A stretch of DNA of 51,743 nucleotides. It comes from Candidatus Gastranaerophilales bacterium. Lineage in GTDB: Bacteria > Cyanobacteriota > Vampirovibrionia > Gastranaerophilales > Gastranaerophilaceae. The stretch covers positions 1-51,743 of the forward strand of contig CALVEJ010000005.1 in assembly GCA_944326535.1 (NCBI GenBank). Reading direction: 5' to 3'. Position 1 is the stretch's first letter; each line of letters opens with the position of its first letter. Made by a program: the position numbers and the translations under genes. This document shows, piece by piece, positions 43,107 through 51,600 of the stretch. The notes beneath the pieces are model-generated. The model ran no database searches. It had not been told where the DNA came from and saw only the letters and a list, made by a program, of their open reading frames with translations.

Positions 43107-43631
43107 TTATTCTTCAGAAGGGATTTCTCCTGTTGCTCCGACATAATCATTGTAGTTGTCTTCTTTTGGACTGTTTGCTGCAGGTTTTATTGTGTTTTTT
43201 TGTAATTTTTTTTGTTCTTTTTTAGAAAGAGGTTCGCCTGCAACAATAAGTTTTTCAAAATCGGCATCCTGAGCTGCTTTCATGATTTTCATTATTTCTC
43301 TGCTTTTTACGCTTTCATCAGCTTTTACAACAACTTCTTTTTTTTCTAATTTAGGTTTTAATGCAATAAGCTGATTATAAAGCTCTGCTTCCTGAATCGG
43401 AGTGCCGTTTACAAAGAATTTCCCGTCTTTTGTAACCGAAATAGTTGCATTTTTCTGCTCTACTGTCAGTCCGCTGTTTATTTCAGGCATTTTTATGCTG
43501 CTGTCATTGGATTGAAATGTCGGTGCAATGACCATCATTATAATCAGCAGTACAAGAAAAATGTCCGTGAGCGGTGTAATATTTATTTCTGTAAAAAGAG
43601 CATCTTTGCCCTTTGCTGTTTTGAATGCCAT
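43107..43631 (-). CDS. exbD: ExbD/TolR-family protein (first copy)
   Basis: The 174-aa protein shares the helix ITPLTDIFLVLLIIMMV with the following gene. It carries a longer periplasmic part (RLMKIMKAAQDADFEKLIVAG-type end) and an extra Lys/Asn-rich C-terminal tail of about 35 residues. AGGAAA precedes the ATG. It couples the ExbB channel to the TonB-like protein. Confidence 0.93.
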   Translation of the reverse strand: MAFKTAKGKDALFTEINITPLTDIFLVLLIIMMVIAPTFQSNDSSIKMPEINSGLTVEQKNATISVTKDGKFFVNGTPIQEAELYNQLIALKPKLEKKEVVVKADESVKSREIMKIMKAAQDADFEKLIVAGEPLSKKEQKKLQKNTIKPAANSPKEDNYNDYVGATGEIPSEE

Positions 43632-43654
43632 TTTTATTTTCCTGTTATCTCGCT

Positions 43655-44302
43655 TTATAAAGCTATATTCGTAGGTTGGTCAATTACTACATCTTCATTG
43701 CTGTCAACAAAGCTTAGGAACAAAAGCTTTATGAGCTGAAAATCGTCTTCAAATCTTTTTACAACTGATTGGAAGTAGTTATACAAAACTACTGCTACAA
43801 TTGCGACACCAAGTCCCAGCGCTGTTGCTATCAATGCTGATGCAATACCTGAGGCAACTGCTGCGGATTGATTGCCCTGAAGTGCCAAATCCTGGAATGT
43901 ATAAAGAATTCTTACTACCGTACCAAACAAACCTAAGAACGGGCAAACACCACCGATAGTACCAAGAATTGTAAGATGAGATTCAAGTTTTCTTGTTGCA
44001 AGGCTTGATGCAATATCAAATGATCTTGAAAAACCATTTTTTTGTTCGGAGAAAATTCTTACCGCTTCTTCCGATACTTCTCCTACAATACCGCCAAGCT
44101 GTACACTGAGGTTTTGCGCTGAATCCAGATTGTTTCTTACCAGTTCTTTCTGCAGTTTTGGTATGAACTGTACAACGTCACGTTTGTTTTTGTTGTAATA
44201 ATAGAGTCTGTTTATAGCTACGGCAATTGTTAAAAATGAGCAGAAAAGAATTGGTGCTACAATCCAAAGATCCTCTATCATTGCTTTGAGTAATAATTCC
44301 AT
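43655..44302 (-). CDS. exbB: ExbB/TolQ/MotA-family proton channel protein
   Basis: The 215-aa protein has three membrane helices: residues 12-30, about 110-135 and 152-175. The family segment LTILGTIGGVCPFLGLFGTVVRI in helix 2 is followed by ALIATALGLGVAIVAVVLYN. In the operon with two ExbD genes and a TonB-like gene it forms the energizing motor. AGAGGA precedes the ATG. It is not MotA: no motility-type MotB follows. Confidence 0.92.
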   Translation of the reverse strand: MELLLKAMIEDLWIVAPILFCSFLTIAVAINRLYYYNKNKRDVVQFIPKLQKELVRNNLDSAQNLSVQLGGIVGEVSEEAVRIFSEQKNGFSRSFDIASSLATRKLESHLTILGTIGGVCPFLGLFGTVVRILYTFQDLALQGNQSAAVASGIASALIATALGLGVAIVAVVLYNYFQSVVKRFEDDFQLIKLLFLSFVDSNEDVVIDQPTNIAL

Positions 44303-44340
44303 TTGTTAATCCTCTTTCTTATTCTATTTTTATATTCTTT

Positions 44341-45531
44341 CTAATAATTTGTTGCGCCAAATACGTTGTAATCAAATGTAAATTGAATATCAACACTGTC
44401 TCCCCTGTATTCAGGCGGTAACGGCTTAAACGGTGCTGTCAGTTCAACTGCATGCATTGCAGCTCTGTCAGCCGCAGGGAGTCCTGATGATTTGTATACT
44501 CTGTGAGAAAGCAACCTTCCGTCTCTTGCTATTTTGAATAAAAGAACGACTCGTTTGCTTTCATTTCCTTTAGGCGGTTCCCAGTTCATTTTTATTCTTC
44601 TTTGCAGCTCTCTCATGTATGGACCGAAATCCGGTTCTTTTAGAGCATCAATTCCGGGTGCTCCCTTTGGATTTCCCGGTCCGGGATTGCCGACGCTGCC
44701 GCCTCTGCCCGCACTTCCTGGTGAAAATCTTCCGCCGGCTGAACTTCCGCTTGGAGAGAAACTGGGTGACGGTGAATATCTGCTGCCAGAGCCTGAAGAC
44801 CCTGAGCTTGAACCAGAACCCGTTCTGGAGCCTGCTATAGGTCCGCCTGATGGACCGGCTACTTTTGGTGCAGCGACTTTCGGTGCGGGTATGTTGAAAT
44901 TTCCGCCCGGCTTTTTAGTTTTTGGTGCACTGGGTTTTATAGCAGGTTTTGGAGCTGAAGTCGGTGCTTTTGGTACACCTTGTGGTGTAGGTGCTTTAGT
45001 CGTCTTTTTAGGAGCCCATGGCAGCTGCATTTGCGGTTGCTGCTTTTGAACAGGTTTTTGGGGTGCAGCTTGTTTGTGCTGCTGTGTCTGTCTGGGCTGT
45101 GCAGGTCTTTTCTGAACAGCTTTGTTTGCCTGTGCTGCTTTTTGCTGTTTGCTGGGCTGTGATGCCGGAATCGGCTGAGAAACAGCACGTTTTGGATCAT
45201 GTTTGCCGCCGGCTCTTGAGTTTCTGTCAGCTCTGAATTTTGTATTTTTATTTATCGGTGTAGCTTCTTTATCTACAAGCACAAATTCTATGTCTTTTGG
45301 TCTTTGGTGAGGTTTGTCAAAGATAGAAAAATTTACCCCCAAAAAAGCGAGTATTATGATAGACAGCCAAATTAAAGCCACAGTAAGCGGATGAAGTGCA
45401 GCTGAAAACAAAATACATTTTACCATCGGTATGTCGTTTTCATCGTACTTTTTGTAGACACCGTATGTGTATTTGGTATCTTTCAATTCCTCGTCTTCTT
45501 CGTAAATATTAATGTCACCTAGTAAAGTCAT
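44341..45531 (-). CDS. tonB: TonB-family energy transducer
   Basis: The 396-aa protein has a cytoplasmic start, one membrane anchor (about 42-65, HPLTVALIWLSIIILAFLG), a long Pro/Gln/Lys-rich linker to about residue 220, then a Gly/Ser-rich linker. The C-terminal TonB domain (residues 300-396) contains RELQRRIKMNWEPPKG, LLFKIARDGRLL and AVELTAPFKPLPPEY. It spans the periplasm and transmits ExbBD energy to outer-membrane partners. GGGGAGAA precedes the ATG. Confidence 0.92.
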   Translation of the reverse strand: MTLLGDINIYEEDEELKDTKYTYGVYKKYDENDIPMVKCILFSAALHPLTVALIWLSIIILAFLGVNFSIFDKPHQRPKDIEFVLVDKEATPINKNTKFRADRNSRAGGKHDPKRAVSQPIPASQPSKQQKAAQANKAVQKRPAQPRQTQQHKQAAPQKPVQKQQPQMQLPWAPKKTTKAPTPQGVPKAPTSAPKPAIKPSAPKTKKPGGNFNIPAPKVAAPKVAGPSGGPIAGSRTGSGSSSGSSGSGSRYSPSPSFSPSGSSAGGRFSPGSAGRGGSVGNPGPGNPKGAPGIDALKEPDFGPYMRELQRRIKMNWEPPKGNESKRVVLLFKIARDGRLLSHRVYKSSGLPAADRAAMHAVELTAPFKPLPPEYRGDSVDIQFTFDYNVFGATNY

Positions 45532-45604
45532 TTTCTCCCCAAATTTCTTTTGTTTTAAAGTTTATCAAAACCAAAACAATAAAACAAATCACCTGATTGG
45601 ATAA

Positions 45605-46315
45605 TTAGTATTGGTAACCTTGCTGCGGGATAAATGATGCCTGCTGGTCAAGTACAATATTGATTACTGAACCGACAGGAATAGATACAGGAATCCCTTT
45701 GTCCCAAATCGATTTTGCCAGACCTGCGCCGGCTCCTACTGCAGTACCGTATGCTGCGCCCTTTCCGACTTCTCCGCCGAAGAGCGGACCAAAGATTGCA
45801 CCAGCAACTGCTCCTGCTGCTGTTCCTATTGCAATATCTTTAGCATATTCTTTTGCTGATTCTGCTTTTGTTTCTCCTTTAAGAAGTCCGGTTCCGTCAT
45901 CGGTTTGTATTTTTGCTGATATCGGAATCATTTGTCCGTATGGTGTTACTATATTTGTAAATTTAATCATAAGCTGACCGTTTATTCCTGCTCTACCAGC
46001 TTTTTTTACCTGAATAACCGTTCCGTTTACAGAGCTGCCTATAGGTGCAACCAGTGTGTTGTTGTAATAAAAATCATTGGAAATAGCTGCAGTAACACTT
46101 TGTCCCAGAACAAGATTTTCTGAAGATAATTCCATTGTTGCCGTTACAGGAATTACCGTTTTTGCCGGTATCATAACAACTTTACCCTGTAAAGGTGTAT
46201 TTTGTTGAGCTGCAACTGCTGCAGAATAATTTACATTTGTAAACCCTGTGCACAATGTACATATTGATGCAATTGCAATAGCAGAAAGTATTTTTTTTGC
46301 AGTTATAATATACAT
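45605..46315 (-). CDS. Secreted protein with glycine zipper, VirB10/TrbI-like region
   Basis: The 236-aa protein has an N-terminal signal peptide (LSAIAIASICTLCTGF, cleavage around residue 30). A beta-rich central region follows (MIPAKTVIPVTATMELSSEN, APIGSSVNGTVIQVKKAG) resembling the VirB10/TrbI C-terminal fold. A glycine-zipper segment near residues 165-205 (GTAAGAVAGAIFGPLFGG) and PVGSVINIVLDQ follow. The ATG at 46315 is chosen over 46327 because GGAGG lies seven bases ahead. It lies 50 bases after the BamA-like gene. Confidence 0.75.
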   Translation of the reverse strand: MYIITAKKILSAIAIASICTLCTGFTNVNYSAAVAAQQNTPLQGKVVMIPAKTVIPVTATMELSSENLVLGQSVTAAISNDFYYNNTLVAPIGSSVNGTVIQVKKAGRAGINGQLMIKFTNIVTPYGQMIPISAKIQTDDGTGLLKGETKAESAKEYAKDIAIGTAAGAVAGAIFGPLFGGEVGKGAAYGTAVGAGAGLAKSIWDKGIPVSIPVGSVINIVLDQQASFIPQQGYQY

Positions 46316-46377
46316 AATATCCTCCATAAACTTTTTCTGTTTTTTATAACGATATAGTTGCCTGATTGTTCAAACTA

Positions 46378-48336
46378 CTAGTAAAATTCGCCAACACCAA
46401 AAGTGAAAGCACCTTTTGATGTGCCATCCGGTACTCCTGTGAGCGGATAGCCCCAGTCGATGCTTAATGGTCCTACGCCTGGAATAAATACCCTTACACC
46501 GACACCAGCAGTAATTGCATGAATAGGTCTGTTATATATTTCGTTTGTAACTGTTGATCCAAATATTTGACCGGCATCAACAAATGCTGCAATTCTTATG
46601 TTGTCCAAAAATTTTGCATCTGTAATTCTGTCGATAAACGGAATAGGTGTTTGAAATTCCGCCTGACCCATCATGAAACCGGTACCTGTACCAATACCGC
46701 TCATTCTGAAACCTCTTACTGTATAAGGACCGCCGAGTCTGTATGCCATAACTTCAGGCATATCTCCGTGTATTTTACCTCCAGCCCTAAATGCAAGAGA
46801 TACTGAAGATTTTTTGCCGACCGGATAGTATTTTTTTATACCTGCACTAAGTTTTCCGAATGTGTTTTCAAACTCATTAACAGCAAGCATTTCATCAAAT
46901 CTTACATTTGCAAATACACCGCTTCTCGGTAAAGTGCTGCTGTCTCTTGTGTCATATATCAAACTTGGTGACAGTGAAAGGAACAGTCCGCCTTGCAATT
47001 GTTTTGCACGTTCTGAGATAGGAATATTGTGTGCAGCATAAAGATTTGCAATTTGAGAACCGTCTCCTTCTTTTACATGTACATGTTCAAGCCCTACACT
47101 GAAAGCACCTGTAAGGTGAGGGAAGTTTGTAAATGCTCTTGAAATAGTTCCTTCTATACCGAATCTTTGTTCAACAGCCAGAGGAATCTGGTAGCTGGCA
47201 AAGTCACGACCGAAAGCCTTAATCATAAGCGAGTTGTCTGTTCCTTTGAGTTTAGGTTCAAACCAGCTGATTTCTGCCTGCAGGTTTGCTCTGTTAAGCA
47301 TTGAGCTGTCTGCCATGACAATACCTGTACCGGCAAGTACACTTAAAGAAATTCTCTGACCGAGTCCTCTGAAGTTGTTTTCCGTAAATCCGCCGGTACC
47401 AAACAAACCGGTTGCTGTATCCAAACCACCGCCTATTGATATAGTACCCGTTCTTTGTTCTTCAAGGTGGATTGTCACATCATAGACTTCAGGATTTTCT
47501 TCCGAACGTTCAATAGTTCTTTTGACATCTTTAAATGCCTGAGTGCCGTAAAGCCTCATCAAATCTTGTTTGATAAGATTTTCATTATATATTGTCCCCG
47601 GCTGTGTAAGTATATTTCTTCTGACTACAAATTCTTTTGTTTTTTTGTTGCCTTCGATAATAATAGAACCGATTTTTCCTTCATCAATAGCAATATTTAC
47701 CATTCCGTCAGGATCATCGCTTATGCTTGTTACACGTGCCAGAATGTAGCCTTGACTTGCGTAATATTGCTGGATTTCTTCAATAGCTTCATTTATTTTT
47801 ATTATGTTTTGAGGTTTGTTTGTTAATGAATCGAGAATTTGCAGCAAGTCTCCGGTTGCAATAGAATCATTGCCGGTAATTGAAAAATCCGTTATAGGTA
47901 CGTTTTCTTGTACAATAATTTTTAATTTAATACTTTTGTCATCAACCTTTATAGGGATGGCTTTCATTTTGTCAGTAAAGTAACCAGTGTCATATATAGC
48001 CTTTAGGTTTTGTTGTACCATGTCGACACTGTATGGATCTCCGGGTTGAATTTTTATACTCTTCATTATTTCTTCTGTGGAAACAAGGTTATTGCCCTCA
48101 ATTTCAACAGAATGCACGGTAATATCTGACTGCGGTACATCTGATTTTTCAACCTGAATGTTTTGTGTGTTTTCAGGGTTTATATTGTCCCACAGCGTAT
48201 CTATTTGAGGTTCAACCTGCTGTTCTTGCTGCTGATTTTTTTTGAATCTTGATTTTATGTTTTTATTCCAAAATCCGTTTATATCCCACGCAGCAAAAGC
48301 GGGGTAAGTCTGTGTAAAAATTACCCCAAAAGCCAA
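46378..48336 (-). CDS. BamA/Omp85-family outer membrane protein
   Basis: The product is about 650 aa or slightly longer. Three POTRA-like repeats (VHSVEIEGNNLVSTEEIMKS, ITDFSITGNDS, SIIIEGNKKTKEFVV) are followed by a C-terminal barrel. VRGFRMSGIGTG, near the lid-lock position, and the final YFGVGEFY-type strand with GPLSIDWGYPLTG are typical. It inserts barrel proteins in the outer membrane. The first usual start, TTG 48336, cuts into the hydrophobic part of a signal peptide. The coding frame continues upstream to 48422 without any ATG, GTG or TTG; see findings. Confidence 0.9.
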   Translation of the reverse strand: MAFGVIFTQTYPAFAAWDINGFWNKNIKSRFKKNQQQEQQVEPQIDTLWDNINPENTQNIQVEKSDVPQSDITVHSVEIEGNNLVSTEEIMKSIKIQPGDPYSVDMVQQNLKAIYDTGYFTDKMKAIPIKVDDKSIKLKIIVQENVPITDFSITGNDSIATGDLLQILDSLTNKPQNIIKINEAIEEIQQYYASQGYILARVTSISDDPDGMVNIAIDEGKIGSIIIEGNKKTKEFVVRRNILTQPGTIYNENLIKQDLMRLYGTQAFKDVKRTIERSEENPEVYDVTIHLEEQRTGTISIGGGLDTATGLFGTGGFTENNFRGLGQRISLSVLAGTGIVMADSSMLNRANLQAEISWFEPKLKGTDNSLMIKAFGRDFASYQIPLAVEQRFGIEGTISRAFTNFPHLTGAFSVGLEHVHVKEGDGSQIANLYAAHNIPISERAKQLQGGLFLSLSPSLIYDTRDSSTLPRSGVFANVRFDEMLAVNEFENTFGKLSAGIKKYYPVGKKSSVSLAFRAGGKIHGDMPEVMAYRLGGPYTVRGFRMSGIGTGTGFMMGQAEFQTPIPFIDRITDAKFLDNIRIAAFVDAGQIFGSTVTNEIYNRPIHAITAGVGVRVFIPGVGPLSIDWGYPLTGVPDGTSKGAFTFGVGEFY

Positions 48337-48439
48337 AAGTGTTATTAATACTGATTTATTCTTAACAACAGAAATTGTTGGTATTCCTATCTCAAATACT
48401 TCCTTGTAAAAATTATAACCTCAAAAAATAAAAATTTTC

Positions 48440-48506
48440 AAAATGTAAATTTTTTCTTACACATTAACAATGTTAATATTTCAAAATAGTGTAAAATTTA
48501 CATTTT
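48440..48506. repeat. Nested inverted repeat
   Basis: AAAATGTAAATTTT (48440-48453) is perfectly complementary to AAAATTTACATTTT (48493-48506). Inside, ATTAAC-AAT-GTTAAT (48463-48477) is a perfect palindrome, and TTACAC pairs with GTGTAA. The arms enclose a symmetric element in the divergent promoter region. Confidence 0.75.
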
Positions 48507-48616
48507 AAAAATCGGTAAAATCCTTTTAAATAAAGAGTTTTTACTAAATAAATAAATAAAAAATTTTTACAAATTAATCGTTACATAATATATATATTGT
48601 ATAACACTCTTGCGGT

Positions 48617-48624
48617 GCCGATAT
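48617..48624 (+). promoter_or_regulatory. Sigma-28-like -10 box of the FliD-like gene
   Basis: GCCGATAT is identical to the -10 at 37209. The expected -35 position (about 48597-48604) reads TTGTATAA, a poor match to TAAAGTTT, so the promoter is less certain. It lies 50 bases before the ATG at 48675. Confidence 0.5.
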
Positions 48625-48674
48625 CAATGTGATATACTGTATATGTGTAGTAGATTAGGATTTTGTAAGCCGAA

Positions 48675-51600
48675 ATGGATATATCTATTGGTAACCTTGG
48701 AGGTGGCTCTCCATCTGTAAGCAGCTTAATATCTCAATTGGTGTCTAAAAGAACCCAATCGTTAAATAGTCTTCTTGATCAAAAATCTCAGATTGAGAAT
48801 TCTTTGGCAATGCTTCAAAGTGGTGCGCTTGGTGTTGGTTCTATAAATAATTCCTATAGTGACCAGATTGCAAGCCTTCAGGATACAATAGACAGACTCA
48901 ATGAACAATATTCAATAAATGCAAACAAAATTACTACTATTAACAGTCTGAAAAAGAGCTACAGTAATACAGTCAGCTCTCTGGAAAAATATATTGAAAG
49001 TTTAAAAAATCCAAACTCTGCTGACAGCAATCTGGATATCTATTTGGATGGAAATAAAGTCTCTTCAAATGATAAGATTAATGTTGATATAAACGATAAA
49101 AATACTAATATTCAGGAAATCACTCTTGATGTTCAACAAATTGCTACTACATCCACACTCAAGAGTAACCTTATATTGGGAGGCAATATCACTGCAAATA
49201 CAAAAATCACGGATATTTTTGCAGGTATTTATGATGCAGCAAGCAATTCAATCAAAACCGGAAGACAGGATTTAAAAGAAAGCCTAAAATTAAAAGATCT
49301 TGGTGTAACCAGCGGTTCTTTCAATCTTGGTTCTGCAAAAATTTCAATAGATGCTGAAAATGACACAATAGGATCTCTTATTCAAAAGATAAAAGATGCC
49401 GGATATGAGGCAAAAATTGAAACTGTCGCTTATGATGAGAATGGTGAGGCAATTGGAAGGCTTGTTATTTCTGGCAGCGAAGATCAGTCAATTGCTATTA
49501 CAAATCAAACATCAAACTTTACTGCTTTGATGGGACTTACAGTATCTGAAGGTACGTTTTATATTAACGGTGCTGAATTTTCTATTACATCAGATACTAC
49601 ACTAGGCTCATTGATGAAAGAAATTAATTCTGCTTCAGCCGACAATGTGGGGGCAAAACTTGAAGATGGAAAACTTGTCTTTGTTGCTTCTGAAACAGGT
49701 GCGGTTGATATCAATGTGGAAAAAGGTACATCCAATTTTACAAATGCGATAGGATTTACAATCGGCGGCGTAATGAACCAGTCAAACCTCGTTTTGGGTA
49801 CTGATGGTTCATATGTTACATTGACGGGTAAGAATGACTCAGTAAGTTTGTCTGATTCCGTCAAAAACGGAAAATTTACCGAAGGCAATTTTAATATCTA
49901 CTACAACACTGTTGATGAGCATGGAAAAGTGTCCGACACACTGACAAAGGTCACAATTGGTGTTACCGCAGATGATACAATTGAGTCAATAATTGAAAAA
50001 ATCAAAAATCAGACGGCAGGTTCATACGTTGATGAAGAAGGCAATACCATCAAAACAGGTCTTACGGCTGAAATAGTAAACGGTCATTTTACAATCAGAC
50101 AGCTTCAAAAGGGTGCTGAATTTGATATTTCTATAGAGGCTGGTTCATCAAATTTCACAAACTATATAGGAATGACGTCTGAGGTCAGCAATACTACATC
50201 AAAAGATGCAGAAAATTCTTATATTCTTGGTACAACTGTAGTTCCGAATTCAGGATTTAGCGAGGGATCATTTACAATATCCACAAACAAAGTCTCGGAT
50301 GATGGTAAGACGGCATTGTTCGAAACAATATCGGCAGTAATTGAGGTTACAGCAGGAGATACGGCGCAGACAATAGCTGACAAAATTACTAATGCAGGAA
50401 TAGGGTTGACTGCTTCAATTACGGAAGACGGACATTTTAAGATTGAACAAAACAACTCCGGCGTTGACTTTGATATTACAATCACAGCAGGCGGAACAGA
50501 TTTTACACAGAAAGCCGGACTGACATCTAATGTAATAAACACCGGTGTTTTATCGCCAGGTTCCGACGTAAATCAATTTACTACTCTTACAGGTGCAAAT
50601 TCTGTTACCGGTTCAACTGCAGTTAGTGCTGGAACAATTAAAATCAATGGTGTAATAATAGATATTTCGAACGGCGATATAAACTCCGCAATTGATGAAA
50701 TAAATGCTCGTAAAGATGAAACGGGAGTAAACGCATATCTAAAAGGCGGAAAATTGGTTCTTCAAGCAAATGAAACCGGTCCGGACTATTCAATTACTGT
50801 TGAAGCCGGCAACTCCAATTTGGCAGAAAAAGCAGGTTTTGTTTCAAAAGTTGAACAGATAGGTACTGTCGGAGAAACAGATTCAAAAACCACACTTACT
50901 GCTGCAAATTCGGTTTCCGGATCTACGGCAATAAGTGGCGGAACTTTTATTATCAATGACGTAATAGTAAATATAAATAAGGGCAATGTAAATTCAGCTA
51001 TTAACGATATCAATTCTTATACTGACCAGACCGGTGTCCATGCATATCTCAAAGACGGAAAAGTTGTTCTTGAGGCAAATGAAACAGGCTCTGACTTTTC
51101 AATTAGTGTAGAAGCCGGTAATTCCGATTTTGGTACTGTAGTCGGTTTTGTTTCAAAGGTTGAATCTATTGGTACTTCCGGACAAACAAGCGCCAAAACG
51201 ACATTGACAGGTGCAAATTCTGTTACCGGTTCAACTGCTGTAACTGAGGGTACATTTAAAATAAACGGCATTACAATAGAAATTAGTGCCGGAAACATTA
51301 ATTCTGCAATTGATGATATAAATTCATATTCCGATCAGACTGGTTTTACTGCTTTTCTCAAAGACGGAAAAGTAGTTCTGGAAGCCAACAAAACAGGTTC
51401 TGATTATACAATTTATGTAGAAGGCGGAACATCAAATTTCGGTACTGTTGCAGGATTTGTCAGTGATGCACAGGATGCGGCTACTGCAATAGTAGGTCAA
51501 GAAGGATCAAAAACAACTCTGACCGGGGCACATGACGTAACGAAAGATATGCAGATATCTGCGGGTACTGTAAAAATCAACGGATTAAACATAAACCTTG

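Larger units (their letters stand above)
48337..48674. other. Divergent control region between BamA-like and FliD-like genes
   Basis: The region is very AT-rich. It holds a 67-bp nested inverted repeat (48440-48506), a sigma-28-like -10 box (48617-48624), and the unassigned N-terminus of the BamA-like gene on the minus strand. No other gene is visible. Length 338 bases. Confidence 0.7.

Noticed and set aside
43655..44302. MotA stator subunit
   Set aside because: The neighbours are two ExbD and a TonB gene, and the protein has three rather than four membrane helices, so ExbB/TolQ fits.
44534..45049. 171-codon plus-strand frame rich in Pro/Gly
   Set aside because: It is antisense to the low-complexity linker of the TonB-family gene, and no ribosome site or family match supports it.
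49559..51298. Four minus-strand frames opposite the FliD-like gene
   Set aside because: They are Pro/Ser/Val-rich antisense readings of the tandem modules, without starts supported by ribosome sites.
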